This document shows, piece by piece, positions 34,504-43,610 of a DNA stretch of 53,737 nucleotides (the first letter of the stretch is position 1; each line of letters starts with the position of its first letter). The position numbers and the translations under genes are program-made. A model generated the notes under the pieces. The model ran no database searches. It saw only the letters and a program-made list of their open reading frames with translations, and had not been told where the DNA came from. This stretch comes from Deltaproteobacteria bacterium (GTDB lineage: Bacteria; Desulfobacterota; Desulfomonilia; Desulfomonilales; Desulfomonilaceae), in contig JAMCYH010000066.1 of the NCBI GenBank assembly GCA_023474025.1, positions 1 to 53,737 of the forward strand, given 5' to 3'.

Positions 34504-35786
34504 GCCATCTCCGCTCTGGCGCCAGTGGAGCAGTGAACCAGGATTTCCTTGTCTCGAGGTAAATCGGATACTTTGGACTCGATATCATCGAGTGGGACCT
34601 GAATCGAGTTAGGGAAAAGGCCATCTTTGGTTTCAGAGGGCAATCTAACATCGAGAATTACGACCTTGGGCGAGGGGTGTTCGAGTTGACGCCTGAAATC
34701 GTCGAGAGAAATTTCTCCAGGTAGAAGTTTGCGGACAAAAGTTATTTTAGTGTCAGCCAGTCCAGTAGCAACCGTCATTCCCTCTTTCTGCCATCCTGAA
34801 AATCCTTTGGACAGAATGCTGACGTTAGTGTAACCCCAAGCCGATATTTTATTGAATGTGGCTACCGTGGATTCATCAATACCTTTCTGGTCGTAGATAA
34901 TTATTGGCGCCGCCTTATAACCTGGCAATTGGGATTTTATTGAATCGAGGCTTTCTATTGGAACAGAAACAGCGTTTGGGATGTGGCTCTTTGTGACCAT
35001 GTCTGTAGGTCGTAAATCCATCAGTATATAGGAGGCCTGCAACTTGTTTAGCCTTTCAAGTCCACCAATTTCTGAGACAATTATGTTTCCAGCCTTTTTC
35101 CAGGCTGGTAAGCCGGCATGGTAGACTTTTATGTCCCTGAACCCCAAACTTTTCGCCTTTTTTGCGGCCATGGGGCTGAGTACACATGAAAGACCCGCAC
35201 AATAGTAAATCTGGAGAACGTTTTTGTCCTTAAGGACTTTTTCCACAAGTTTGTCAAAATCGAAAAACGGCATTGAAACTGCTGTGGGAATATGCCCTTC
35301 ATTGAACATGGCAGATGGGCGGCTGTCGAGCAGAATGTAATGCCCTGCCTTGGGACCTTTGGCTACAAGCTTTTCCACTTCTTCGGTAGAAATCAGTTCG
35401 TGTTTCGGAACCGCCAGCCCTTTTTTGACCTCAATCTCTTTTGCGAATGTTTTACCGTCCCTTTTCTGATATATGACCTTTACTGATTCTCCTTTAGGGA
35501 TTTCAGATACTGATGAAGCGTTTTTCAAGACGGTTTTGTCGTCAAACAGGAGAACTTCTGTATCTTTGCCTACCTGGACCTGGATGGCGTTAGCCTTGAC
35601 AGAAACCTCCTTGAGCTTTCCAGCGATTATGTTTGGTTTTTTGTTGTAATCATGACATTTAAGGCAACTTTGGTCGGATTTTGACGGAAGATTATCTTCT
35701 GCGTGGGCCAAGGAAAATCCGACAAATGAGACGACGAACATGAGTGCGCCCAAAATTCTGGAGAAAGGAAAACGTTTTATGGACAT
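34404..35786 (-). CDS. Secreted protein with a c-type heme motif and three rhodanese domains
   Basis: A 460-aa exported protein. The signal peptide ends at about AHA-29. CLKCH (41-45) is a c-type heme-binding motif. A small beta-rich segment follows (about 53-120). Rhodanese domain 1 (about 130-235) has cysteines at 196 and 201 in YYCAGLSC. Domain 2 (about 245-340) has Asp299 where the active cysteine belongs and is probably inactive. Domain 3 (about 360-455) has the usual loop VHCSTGARAE with Cys419. Such proteins carry persulfide sulfur in the periplasm, so a redox role in sulfur metabolism is likely. AGGAG lies 7 bases before the ATG. It overlaps the convergent YdcF-like gene by 100 bases. 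Confidence 0.87.
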   Translation of the reverse strand: MSIKRFPFSRILGALMFVVSFVGFSLAHAEDNLPSKSDQSCLKCHDYNKKPNIIAGKLKEVSVKANAIQVQVGKDTEVLLFDDKTVLKNASSVSEIPKGESVKVIYQKRDGKTFAKEIEVKKGLAVPKHELISTEEVEKLVAKGPKAGHYILLDSRPSAMFNEGHIPTAVSMPFFDFDKLVEKVLKDKNVLQIYYCAGLSCVLSPMAAKKAKSLGFRDIKVYHAGLPAWKKAGNIIVSEIGGLERLNKLQASYILMDLRPTDMVTKSHIPNAVSVPIESLDSIKSQLPGYKAAPIIIYDQKGIDESTVATFNKISAWGYTNVSILSKGFSGWQKEGMTVATGLADTKITFVRKLLPGEISLDDFRRQLEHPSPKVVILDVRLPSETKDGLFPNSIQVPLDDIESKVSDLPRDKEILVHCSTGARAEMAYAILKKAGFNVKYLRAKVDFDKDGKGSYKFEE

Positions 35787-35902
35787 GAGGATCTCCTGTT
35801 TCGTTGATAATATGGGAGTTTAACCTGAACCTCAGATTGATTTTAGTGTTTCTAGCAGAGCCTTTGCTTTAAAACTGAGTAATTGGAATATTGATATAAC
35901 CC

Positions 35903-35931
35903 TATTTAGTTTGTTGTCCAAAAACTGTCAA
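35903..35931 (-). promoter_or_regulatory. Promoter of the heme-rhodanese gene
   Basis: On the minus strand TTGACA (35926-35931) and TAAATA (35903-35908) are separated by 17 bases, giving a leader of about 110 nt. The rest of the 310-base divergent region (35787-36096) holds no gene. The promoter of the plus-strand ABC transporter gene must also lie here but is not clear. Confidence 0.55.
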
Positions 35932-36096
35932 TAAAAATGTTATCAATTTGTTAGCTATTCCTGATAATGCAAATAAAATGGCGGCCTGACGAACAAAACT
36001 CGGCGCCAGGTTTCTATATCAAGTCAGTGAGATACTCTAACCACACTCGCTAATTGCAGGAAAATATCCTGAGAAAAGAGGGTAGATCAACGCAGT

Positions 36097-37848
36097 ATGT
36101 TCGAATCAAAGCAGCAGATCAACCGGGGGGGCGCACAGACACTATCCTTCTGGCGAAGATTTTGGGGCCTCGTCGGACCTTACTGGTCATCAGAGGAAAA
36201 ATGGAGCGCCATTCTGTTAATTATTGCAATCATGACCATGAATCTCGGTACGGTTTACGTCCACGTATTGATAAACGCATGGACCAAGGATTTCTACAAT
36301 GCCTTGCAACAGGCCAATAAAGCCGCTTTTTTTAGTGACTTACTGCAATTTGCCAAACTGGCGACGGCTTATATTGTCCAGAGCGTTTACATGCTGTATC
36401 TCCAGCAAATGCTTCAAATCCGCTGGCGTCGTTGGCTCACAAGGAATTACCTCTCTATGTGGCTTGGCCAGCAGGTTTATTATCGCATGCAATTTCTTCA
36501 TGACGCGACAGACAACCCTGACCAACGAATTAGTGAAGACATAGATTCATTTATAGATCTTACCCTGACTCTAAGCATCAGACTGCTGAATTCAGTAGCT
36601 ACCCTAGGTTCGTTTATAGCCATTTTGTGGGTGCTTTCGGGAAGTCTGCCCGTGTCTTTGGGCCGTATGGGGACGCTGACCATTCCGGGCTACATGGTTT
36701 GGGCGGCGATCGCTTACTCTTTGCTGGGGACGTGGCTCACGATGCGTGTTGGGAACCCGTTGATCGAACTGAATTTCAATCAGCAACGCTATGAGGCTGA
36801 CTTCCGTTTCAGCATGGCTCGTTTACGTGAAAACAGCGAGTGTGTCGCTCTTTATAGAGGAGAAAAAGATGAGAGCGAGAATTTCTGGTCACGGTTTACT
36901 TCGGTTGTAAACAATTACTGGAAGATCATGAGGCGTCAGAAGAGGCTGAATTCCCTGACCGGGGGATATAATCAGTTGGCCGTAATATTTCCGGTCCTGA
37001 TGGCGGCCCCCCGATTTTTCACAGGAGAAATGAAGCTGGGAGGTCTGATGCAGACCGCCTCCGCATTCGGTTCCGTGCATGACGCTTTGTCATTTCTGGT
37101 TAACAGTTACACCATGATCACCAACTGGAGCGCCATAATGAATCGTCTCACCGGCTTCACCTCGGCTATTGAACAGGTCAAGACGCTCAAGGATCGCGAG
37201 GATCTCAGGCGAACGAATTCCTCTTATGGCGGCTTGGAAGTGGAATCCTTGGATGTGTTTTTACCCGACGAGCGGCTGTTGATAGAAAATCTCAACCTGA
37301 CCTTGGAACCTGGCTCCTCACTGCTAATAACAGGCGCTTCCGGTTCCGGAAAGAGCACCTTGATCCGCACTCTTGCTGGAATCTGGCCTTTTGCCAGAGG
37401 CGAAATTCGTTTGCCAGAGAACGCGAAGACCATGTTTTTACCACAGAGACCATATTTGCCTATGGGGTCTTTGAGAGAGGCTTTGTATTATCCATCTGGC
37501 TCATCCGCGTCGGAAAGTCGTTTACGTGAAGCGCTTGATCGATGTGAGTTGTCACATCTGGCGCCGGTTCTTGACCAGACCGACAACTGGTCGCAGGCGC
37601 TATCACTTGGAGAACAGCAGCGCGTCGCATTTGCCAGAGTGCTTCTTCAGCGTCCCGACTTTTTGTTTCTGGATGAAGGGACAGCGTCAATTGATGAAAA
37701 AATGGAAGAGAACCTCTATAAAATCATAAGATCAGAATTAAGAAATACCACGGTAATCAGCGTAGCTCACCGGAGTACTCTGGTTTCCTGGCATGATTCA
37801 CAGTTGAGGCTATTTGGTGATGGACGCTGGCAAATTTCGAGCCTGTAG
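36097..37848 (+). CDS. ABC transporter with fused permease and ATPase (YddA/SbmA-like)
   Basis: A 583-aa half-transporter. Residues about 1-340 are the membrane domain of the SbmA/peroxisomal ALD type, with EEKWSAILLIIAIMTMNLGT and the EAA-like ENSECVALYRGEKDE segment. The ATPase follows, with Walker A GASGSGKST (about 412-420), the signature LSLGEQQRVAFA (about 501-512) and Walker B FLFLDEGTASID (about 520-531). It should act as a homodimer in the inner membrane. The substrate is unknown; relatives handle peptides, acyl compounds or B12. It is followed by a 3-hydroxyacyl-CoA dehydrogenase gene after 87 bases. A short stem, GAGCC/GGCTC, spans its stop codon. Confidence 0.88.
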   Translation: MFESKQQINRGGAQTLSFWRRFWGLVGPYWSSEEKWSAILLIIAIMTMNLGTVYVHVLINAWTKDFYNALQQANKAAFFSDLLQFAKLATAYIVQSVYMLYLQQMLQIRWRRWLTRNYLSMWLGQQVYYRMQFLHDATDNPDQRISEDIDSFIDLTLTLSIRLLNSVATLGSFIAILWVLSGSLPVSLGRMGTLTIPGYMVWAAIAYSLLGTWLTMRVGNPLIELNFNQQRYEADFRFSMARLRENSECVALYRGEKDESENFWSRFTSVVNNYWKIMRRQKRLNSLTGGYNQLAVIFPVLMAAPRFFTGEMKLGGLMQTASAFGSVHDALSFLVNSYTMITNWSAIMNRLTGFTSAIEQVKTLKDREDLRRTNSSYGGLEVESLDVFLPDERLLIENLNLTLEPGSSLLITGASGSGKSTLIRTLAGIWPFARGEIRLPENAKTMFLPQRPYLPMGSLREALYYPSGSSASESRLREALDRCELSHLAPVLDQTDNWSQALSLGEQQRVAFARVLLQRPDFLFLDEGTASIDEKMEENLYKIIRSELRNTTVISVAHRSTLVSWHDSQLRLFGDGRWQISSL

Positions 37849-37935
37849 AGGCTCACACGATTACGGTATCTTTTTGTGCTCTATAATAGCAGGATTAACA
37901 AAATTTGATCGACATTTGTTTGAGGAGAATGGTTT

Positions 37936-38841
37936 ATGAAACTTTCGGAAATCAGGCGAGTTCTCGTACTGGGCGCTGGCACAATGGGGCAGCAAATTGG
38001 TTTTCTTTGCGCTTCGCATGGCTACAGGGTTGTTTTGTATGATCTTTCTTCAGAGATCCTGGATTCGGCTCTAAAGCGAATAGAGAAGCTGGGGGCATGG
38101 TTGGTTTCAACCGGACACATGGAAGCCGATGACCTCCCAAAGGCAATAGCAAATATTGAACTCGTTTCAGACTCCAAGAAAGCGGCGATCGATGTGGATT
38201 TCGTAAGTGAATCGCTTCCGGAAAATCCTGACCTTAAGGCGCAGATTTTTTCGATGTTTAATGAGCTTTGTCCGGAAAGAACTATTTTTACCACTAACAC
38301 TTCAACGCTATTACCATCAATGTTTGCGGATAGAACGGGCAGGCCCCGGAAGTTCGCCGCCCTGCATTTTCACGACGTCCGAACCTGCAAGGTTGTGGAT
38401 GTTATGCCGCACCCCGAGACTGATCCGGAAGTAGTTGAACTAATACGAGGTTTTGCGAAGAGTCTGGGGCAGATTGTGATCATGCTGAATCGCGAAAGCA
38501 GCGGCTATGTTTTTAACGCCATGCTCACCACTCTGTTAAATTCAGCTCTGGCCCTGGTCGCAAATGGTATAGCGTCTATTGAAGATGTGGACCGTTCCTG
38601 GATGGGAGTGATGGGGATGGGCATAGGACCCTTTGGGATTATGGATCAGATTGGACTATCAACTGTTTGGACAGTCACTGAATACCATGCGAGCCAAACC
38701 GGAGACGCTCAGACTCAAACGAACGCTGATTTTGTAAAAAGTTACGTTGATAGAGGAGACTTGGGATTTAAAACCATGCGTGGATTTTACTCATATCCCA
38801 ATCCAGCGTTTTCGGCGCCTGATTTTCTTGCCGGCAAATGA
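37936..38841 (+). CDS. 3-hydroxyacyl-CoA dehydrogenase family protein
   Basis: A 301-aa NAD-dependent dehydrogenase of the 3-hydroxybutyryl-CoA type. The Rossmann motif is VLVLGAGTMGQQIGFLCASH (about 10-29). Residues NTSTLLPSMFA and LHFHDVRTCKVVDVMPHPET match the catalytic and substrate region, where the family has a His in HFFNP. Here LHFHDV replaces that motif, so the exact substrate may differ. The C-terminal domain includes ESSGYVFNAMLTTLLNSALA. It oxidises 3-hydroxyacyl-CoA in beta-oxidation or butyrate-type metabolism. GAGGAG lies 8 bases before the ATG. Confidence 0.87.
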   Translation: MKLSEIRRVLVLGAGTMGQQIGFLCASHGYRVVLYDLSSEILDSALKRIEKLGAWLVSTGHMEADDLPKAIANIELVSDSKKAAIDVDFVSESLPENPDLKAQIFSMFNELCPERTIFTTNTSTLLPSMFADRTGRPRKFAALHFHDVRTCKVVDVMPHPETDPEVVELIRGFAKSLGQIVIMLNRESSGYVFNAMLTTLLNSALALVANGIASIEDVDRSWMGVMGMGIGPFGIMDQIGLSTVWTVTEYHASQTGDAQTQTNADFVKSYVDRGDLGFKTMRGFYSYPNPAFSAPDFLAGK

Positions 38842-39058
38842 TGAGCGACAAACGGTGTAAGTATTTAAATCTTGGTATTCTTTTGAAACAGATTCAAGAG
38901 GCTGGTTTTGTGTTTTGAAAGTACGCTTCCTTTAACCGGTTCGAGTATATAAATTAAAAAATAATGAGTGGCTTGGATTGAGATAATTTGAACAATGACT
39001 TTTGCCATTTTTTAGACCATTTTTGCGGCGGGATTCATGACAACTCAAGGAGATTAAA

Positions 39059-39283
39059 ATGGGTGTTCCAGCACCGACTGAATTATTGTTGATTCTTGCC
39101 ATAGTGCTCCTGGTTTTCGGCTCCAAGCGAATTCCGGAAATTATGAGCGGATTTGGCCAAGGAATTAAGGAATTCAAGAAAAATCTTGAATCGGATGATC
39201 CTCCTAAACCGGTGGAAGAGGCGGGTACAAATCAACAGTCATCGACTCAGGAAAATTTGAACGTCAAACCAACTGAAAAATAG
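39059..39283 (+). CDS. tatA: Twin-arginine translocase subunit TatA/TatE
   Basis: A 74-aa single-span protein with the diagnostic order: a hydrophobic helix LLLILAIVLLVFGSKRIPEI, then the amphipathic helix GFGQGIKEFKKNL and an acidic, unstructured tail. TatA oligomers form the variable pore of the Tat system that exports folded cofactor proteins. An AAGGAG site is well placed. No tatB or tatC is in the window, so those genes must lie elsewhere. The DedA gene starts 3 bases after the stop. Confidence 0.92.
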   Translation: MGVPAPTELLLILAIVLLVFGSKRIPEIMSGFGQGIKEFKKNLESDDPPKPVEEAGTNQQSSTQENLNVKPTEK

Positions 39284-39286
39284 TAT

Positions 39287-39943
39287 TTGGTGACAAGTGA
39301 TCGCCAAACCTCATACCCAAGGCATTCACAGGTCACAAGGGGACATAGCGATTTGACTGAGATTGTCCAGGCTTGGGTCACCACCTACGGATATGTCGCT
39401 CTATTCGGCATACTGATGTTTGGTATCCTTGGGGTTCCTTTTCCCGATGACCTTACGCTGGCTTTTAGTGGATACTTAGTGTCAGCAGGGCGCCTGAACT
39501 TTTTTCTTATACTGGTGTCAGCATTTCTTGGGAGTGTCTGCGGGATCACTGTAAGTTATGGGCTCGGCTATTTCCTAGGGACTTCAGTTGCAGTCAGGTA
39601 CGGCCGATTCCTTCACGTAAATCACGAGAGATTGAATAAATTAAACGTTTGGTACATGCGGTTTGGAAAATGGAGTCTGCTCGTCGGATATTTTATCGCT
39701 GGGCTAAGACATTTTAATGCGCTGTTTGCTGGCGCTGCCAGGCTACGATTTGCAACTTTTGCGTTGTTTGCATATGTCGGGGCTTTGCTGTGGTCCACTA
39801 CCATGATTTTGGTAGGATACACACTGGGGAAAGAGTGGGGGCGAATATCGAGTTACACTGGTTACCACTTTCTGATAACCGTTCTAGTCGGTTTCGCTAT
39901 TTTAATTTATCTCTTGGTAAGAACCATTCCAATCCATCGATAG
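39287..39943 (+). CDS. DedA-family membrane protein
   Basis: A 218-aa polytopic protein of the DedA/SNARE-associated family. ILGVPFPDDLTLAFSGYLV is the re-entrant loop block, and GLRHFNALFAGAARLRFATF matches the second block, although the usual proline there is missing. DedA proteins act as lipid flippases, including for undecaprenyl phosphate recycling. The frame opens at TTG 39287, but a TTG at 39353 behind AGGGG gives a start closer to the family (TEIVQAWVTTYGYVALFG) and may be the true one. Confidence 0.85.
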   Translation: MVTSDRQTSYPRHSQVTRGHSDLTEIVQAWVTTYGYVALFGILMFGILGVPFPDDLTLAFSGYLVSAGRLNFFLILVSAFLGSVCGITVSYGLGYFLGTSVAVRYGRFLHVNHERLNKLNVWYMRFGKWSLLVGYFIAGLRHFNALFAGAARLRFATFALFAYVGALLWSTTMILVGYTLGKEWGRISSYTGYHFLITVLVGFAILIYLLVRTIPIHR

Positions 39944-40000
39944 TCTCTAAATCCAATTTAACTGAATCAAAATTGGTACTAAAATTGGAATTTCTCGTCC

Positions 40001-40056
40001 GTCGCGTCGGAGCAATTCCTCATTGCTGGTTGTGCATGAAATTGTACCGACGCGAC
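40001..40056. terminator. Large imperfect inverted repeat between convergent genes
   Basis: Arms 40001-40017 (GTCGCGTCGGAGCAATT) and 40040-40056 pair at 15 of 17 positions around a 22-nt loop. It lies between the convergent DedA and cytidylate-kinase-like genes, as expected for a bidirectional transcription stop, but there is no clear T-run. It could also be a REP-type repeat or a small-RNA hairpin. Confidence 0.4.
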
Positions 40057-40135
40057 TAATGGCTTTTCAAAGTACGTATAAACTAATTTCAGTTAGGCGC
40101 AAAAATATCCTCTATTGTGGACCTAAACCTGAATC

Positions 40136-40948
40136 CTAATCGCTGAAAAACGCGGCAGTCGGGCTCACGTTCATTCTGATTTCTTTTACTCCGGATATTT
40201 TATTGGCTTTAGCTTTTAATTCTTCAGCAAGAGGCTCAGCGATTGCCGGACCTGCTTTTGTATCTACATAGACGACACCGTCTTCCGCACAAACCTGAAC
40301 GTTTGGGCAACTGACAACTAACTCTGCCTTTACGCGAGCTGCAAGGACCAAATCATCAAGGGCTTTCTGGGATTGCGGAGTAGTCCTGAATTGTTCCGAG
40401 CTAACCGCGTTGCAGATAATGTCCACAGCGTTATCAACTGTCAATTTATGGATGTGAATTACCAGATCGTACAAGCTCGGGTCCCAGGTATCTATACCAA
40501 ATATTTTCAAACCCCACTGACGTCGTTCGTGATCATCCTTCTTCAGGATATAACGAGCTTCGTCAGCAGAAATTTTTTCACGTTCCATTTCCAGACGAAC
40601 GCGATCTTCGAGGTCGGACATTATCCGAATCTTCAAAACGTGGCTGATACCCTTCAAGAAATAATGTCCTGCCAAACCATGGTAAACGATGTTATCTTTC
40701 TGAGCGTGTTCTAGAAATACAGACTCCAAAAAAGTTAAGTATCTTTCTTTTCCATATGTGAACCTTTCGAGGATAGAGGGGGCATCGTGGAGAGCCCTCA
40801 CGAGTTTAATTTCTGGTATGTTGAAATGTTCGGAAGTTTCCAGAAGGACCTCCCTCGCGACACATTCATACCCAAGCCGTTTAGCTACTTTTTCAGCGAC
40901 TTCTTTTCCTTTGCTATACGATCCTCGGCTCACGGTTATTATCGCCAT
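40136..40948 (-). CDS. Cytidylate-kinase-like protein with C-terminal BON-like domain
   Basis: A 270-aa protein from the ATG at 40948, chosen because AGGAG lies 7 bases upstream and the family begins with AIITVSRGSYSKGKEVAEKV. The P-loop-like segment is SRGSYSKGKEVA. The LID-like region includes RVRLEMEREKISADEARYIL, typical of the cytidylate-kinase-like family found mostly in deltaproteobacteria and firmicutes. From about residue 200 a BON-like domain follows (LVLAARVKAELVVSCPNVQV, DGVVYVD, then ISGVKEIRMNV). BON domains usually bind membranes or small ligands. The combination suggests a regulatory nucleotide-binding protein more than a housekeeping Cmk. It is divergent from the DsrE-like gene. 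Confidence 0.8.
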   Translation of the reverse strand: MAIITVSRGSYSKGKEVAEKVAKRLGYECVAREVLLETSEHFNIPEIKLVRALHDAPSILERFTYGKERYLTFLESVFLEHAQKDNIVYHGLAGHYFLKGISHVLKIRIMSDLEDRVRLEMEREKISADEARYILKKDDHERRQWGLKIFGIDTWDPSLYDLVIHIHKLTVDNAVDIICNAVSSEQFRTTPQSQKALDDLVLAARVKAELVVSCPNVQVCAEDGVVYVDTKAGPAIAEPLAEELKAKANKISGVKEIRMNVSPTAAFFSD

Positions 40949-41134
40949 GATTGAACTCCTTTCCATAAGAGCGAACTCTGTGATAAACAGAAACAGAACC
41001 TCCATAGCCTTATACACTCTTTGAAATTGTCGGAAAAGCGTAATAATAACTTGTGGGGAAAATCTATACTCTGTAAGCTAACCGGCCAGCTGCCATCAAG
41101 GGCCAAATCGTCTGAAAAGTGGAGGTTTGGGTAA

Positions 41135-41626
41135 ATGAAAAGACTGTTTTTACCAATGGTTACTGCGATTTTGTTGATCTCAGGTATCGTTCTCGGTCCA
41201 TACTCCGCATATCCGGATGAGAGTATTAAAAATGTGGATCTAAAGTCAAAAAGATCAGGAGGCTCCAAGATGGAAACATCATACAAAGCGCTATTCCATC
41301 TCGATTTGGATGATGAAGACAGGTTCATGATGGCGCTTGGAAACATAAAAAATCTTTTTAAGGAGGTAGCGGCGAAGCAATGTGAAATTAATGTTGTGGC
41401 TAATGGCAAAGCGGTTAAATTTTTTAGAAAGGACTCTCTCCCTGTTTATGCCCGGACAATTGAGGAGCTTCACAACTTGGGAGTCCATTTCAAGATGTGT
41501 AGAAACGCATTGGCAAATAATCACATGACACAGGTGGATTTGCTTGATTGCTGTGAAACTGTTGCTGCAGGTATATTGGAAATTATTGATTTGCAACGAA
41601 TAGGGTTTGCTTACATAAAACCATAA
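41135..41626 (+). CDS. Exported DsrE-like protein
   Basis: A 163-aa protein. A hydrophobic N-terminus (about residues 3-24) looks like a signal peptide or anchor. The rest has the DsrE/DsrF pattern: ALFHLDLDDEDRFMMALGNI, then CEINVVANGKAVKFF and a late LHNLGVHFKMCRNALAN with the cysteine that carries sulfur in active members. GGAGG precedes the ATG. It lies 12 bases before the NRAMP gene, so the two form an operon. A link between sulfur handling and metal uptake is possible but inferred. Confidence 0.78.
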   Translation: MKRLFLPMVTAILLISGIVLGPYSAYPDESIKNVDLKSKRSGGSKMETSYKALFHLDLDDEDRFMMALGNIKNLFKEVAAKQCEINVVANGKAVKFFRKDSLPVYARTIEELHNLGVHFKMCRNALANNHMTQVDLLDCCETVAAGILEIIDLQRIGFAYIKP

Positions 41627-41638
41627 TTTGGTCAAAAG

Positions 41639-43528
41639 ATGGCAAAGACGTCAAAATCTCTTTCAGAAGTTTACCGGACGGTTGCTGTCCCGAGTCACGC
41701 TACCATCTTTAAGCGCATGTTCGCGTTCTTCGGCCCGGCCTATCTAATAAGTGTAGGGTACATGGACCCAGGCAACTGGGCTACAGATCTGGAGGGTGGC
41801 TCTCGATTTGGCTACAAACTTATATGGGTCCTGCTCATGTCGAATGCCATGGCGGTGATCCTCCAGGTTTTGTCAGCAAGATTGGGAATTGTTACAGGCC
41901 GGGATCTTGCTCAGGCTTGTAGGGAGAATTACCCGAGGCCTGTTGCGTATATGCTGTGGATTTTAGCTGAAATCGCAATTGTAGCGTGTGACCTGGCCGA
42001 GGTTTTAGGCACAGTAATAGGTCTTAACCTTTTGCTTAAGATTCCTATGATGTTGGGAGTTTGTATAGCGGCGCTGGATACCTTCGTGTTTCTTGCTATA
42101 CAAAACTTTGGAGTGAGAAGATTCGAGTTGGTGATATTGTCCCTGATCACCGCTATAGGTCTTTGCTTTGTTTTTGAAGTGGCGAAATCGGGGCCGGACT
42201 GGATGGAAGTTTTTAGCGGCTTTGCGCCAACCCTTCCTGATGGAGCTCTTTACGTGGCGATTGGTATTATAGGCGCAACGGTCATGCCTCACAATCTCTA
42301 TCTCCACTCAGCCCTTGTGCAGAGCAGGGCGTACGACCCATCTTTTGAGGGGAAACGGCAGGCCTGTCGGTTTAATTTTGTTGATTCAGTATTGGCGCTT
42401 AACTTCGCCTTTATAGTAAACAGCGCGATACTTGTCTTGGCCGCTGCTACTTTTTTCAAACATGGAGTAGTCGTTACGGAGTTGCAGCAGGCCCATAGCC
42501 TGCTGTCGCCCTTGTTGGGTACCGCTCTTGCCGGAATTGCCTTTGCATTTGCGCTGCTTTGCTCTGGTCAGGCGTCCACACTCACCGGCACATTGGCGGG
42601 ACAGATTGTTATGGAAGGCTTTCTTCGATTCAAAATTCGTCCAGTACTAAGAAGATTCGTTACCAGAATTCTGGCGGTCGGGCCCGCGGCCCTAACGATC
42701 GCCATAGCGGGCGAACAGGGGACCTACAGCCTTCTTATACTAAGCCAGGTCATTCTAAGCCTCCAACTTCCTTTTGCGGTGATACCTCTCATCCATTTTA
42801 CCGGCGACAAATCATCCATGGGCGAATTTGCAAATAGCTCGATTGTTAAGTTACTAGCCTGGGGTGTGGCGACTATAATCCTGGTTCTTAACGCCAAACT
42901 GGTTGTTGATCAGATTAATGAGTGGCTCCATTCTGTGAGTGACCCGATGTTGATTTACGGCACAGTTGTGCCAGTATGTAGCGCTTTACTGATTCTCCTC
43001 CTCTACATTTCAGTCAAGCCGTTTGTACATTTGCCACCAAGGGAGACTATTCCAGCATGGAAAAAACTGAGTCATTTCATACGGGCGGATGAAGATCGCC
43101 TCGACCTTGAAACCCCCAGTTATAAAAAAATCGGTGTGGCGTTGGCTTTTACTGACGATGACAGAAAAGTTCTGAGTCACGCTCTGCCTTTGGCTCGACA
43201 GCATGATGCCGCATTATGCCTTTTCCATGTGGTTGAAGGCGCCGGTGGTTCGATTTATGGCCCTGACACATTTGACAACGAAGCTCGTGAAGATGAAGCA
43301 TATTTGAACAAATTGGCCGTGGCTTTAGGGCATCGAGGTGTGGATGTGGAAATATTCCTTGGGTATGGAAATGTGCCAGGTGAATTGGTACGGTTGTCAG
43401 AAGAACAAGGAATCGATGCGCTTGTAATGGGGGGACACGGACACCGGGGTATAAGTGACATCATTTTTGGTAGCACTGTGGCGCCAGTGCGTCACAGGCT
43501 TAATATCCCTGTGTTGATAGTCAGATGA
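41639..43528 (+). CDS. NRAMP metal transporter fused to a universal stress protein domain
   Basis: A 629-aa protein. Residues about 25-450 are an NRAMP (MntH-like) divalent-metal transporter: MDPGN (42-46) in helix 1 and TVMPHNLYLHSALVQSR near residue 212 in helix 6 are the metal-binding motifs, with about eleven hydrophobic segments. From about residue 490 a UspA domain follows (YKKIGVALAFTDDDRKVL), ending with the ATP-binding motif GGHGHRGISDIIFGST and PVLIVR. The soluble domain probably senses ATP or stress and controls uptake of Mn2+ or Fe2+. It is in an operon with the DsrE-like gene. Confidence 0.9.
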   Translation: MAKTSKSLSEVYRTVAVPSHATIFKRMFAFFGPAYLISVGYMDPGNWATDLEGGSRFGYKLIWVLLMSNAMAVILQVLSARLGIVTGRDLAQACRENYPRPVAYMLWILAEIAIVACDLAEVLGTVIGLNLLLKIPMMLGVCIAALDTFVFLAIQNFGVRRFELVILSLITAIGLCFVFEVAKSGPDWMEVFSGFAPTLPDGALYVAIGIIGATVMPHNLYLHSALVQSRAYDPSFEGKRQACRFNFVDSVLALNFAFIVNSAILVLAAATFFKHGVVVTELQQAHSLLSPLLGTALAGIAFAFALLCSGQASTLTGTLAGQIVMEGFLRFKIRPVLRRFVTRILAVGPAALTIAIAGEQGTYSLLILSQVILSLQLPFAVIPLIHFTGDKSSMGEFANSSIVKLLAWGVATIILVLNAKLVVDQINEWLHSVSDPMLIYGTVVPVCSALLILLLYISVKPFVHLPPRETIPAWKKLSHFIRADEDRLDLETPSYKKIGVALAFTDDDRKVLSHALPLARQHDAALCLFHVVEGAGGSIYGPDTFDNEAREDEAYLNKLAVALGHRGVDVEIFLGYGNVPGELVRLSEEQGIDALVMGGHGHRGISDIIFGSTVAPVRHRLNIPVLIVR

Positions 43529-43610
43529 TTTGTTGTCTACTTTTTTTAATGCCAATTATTTCAAAAGGAGTCAGACAACATCGTATTTACGAAAAAGACG
43601 GAAGCGATAA

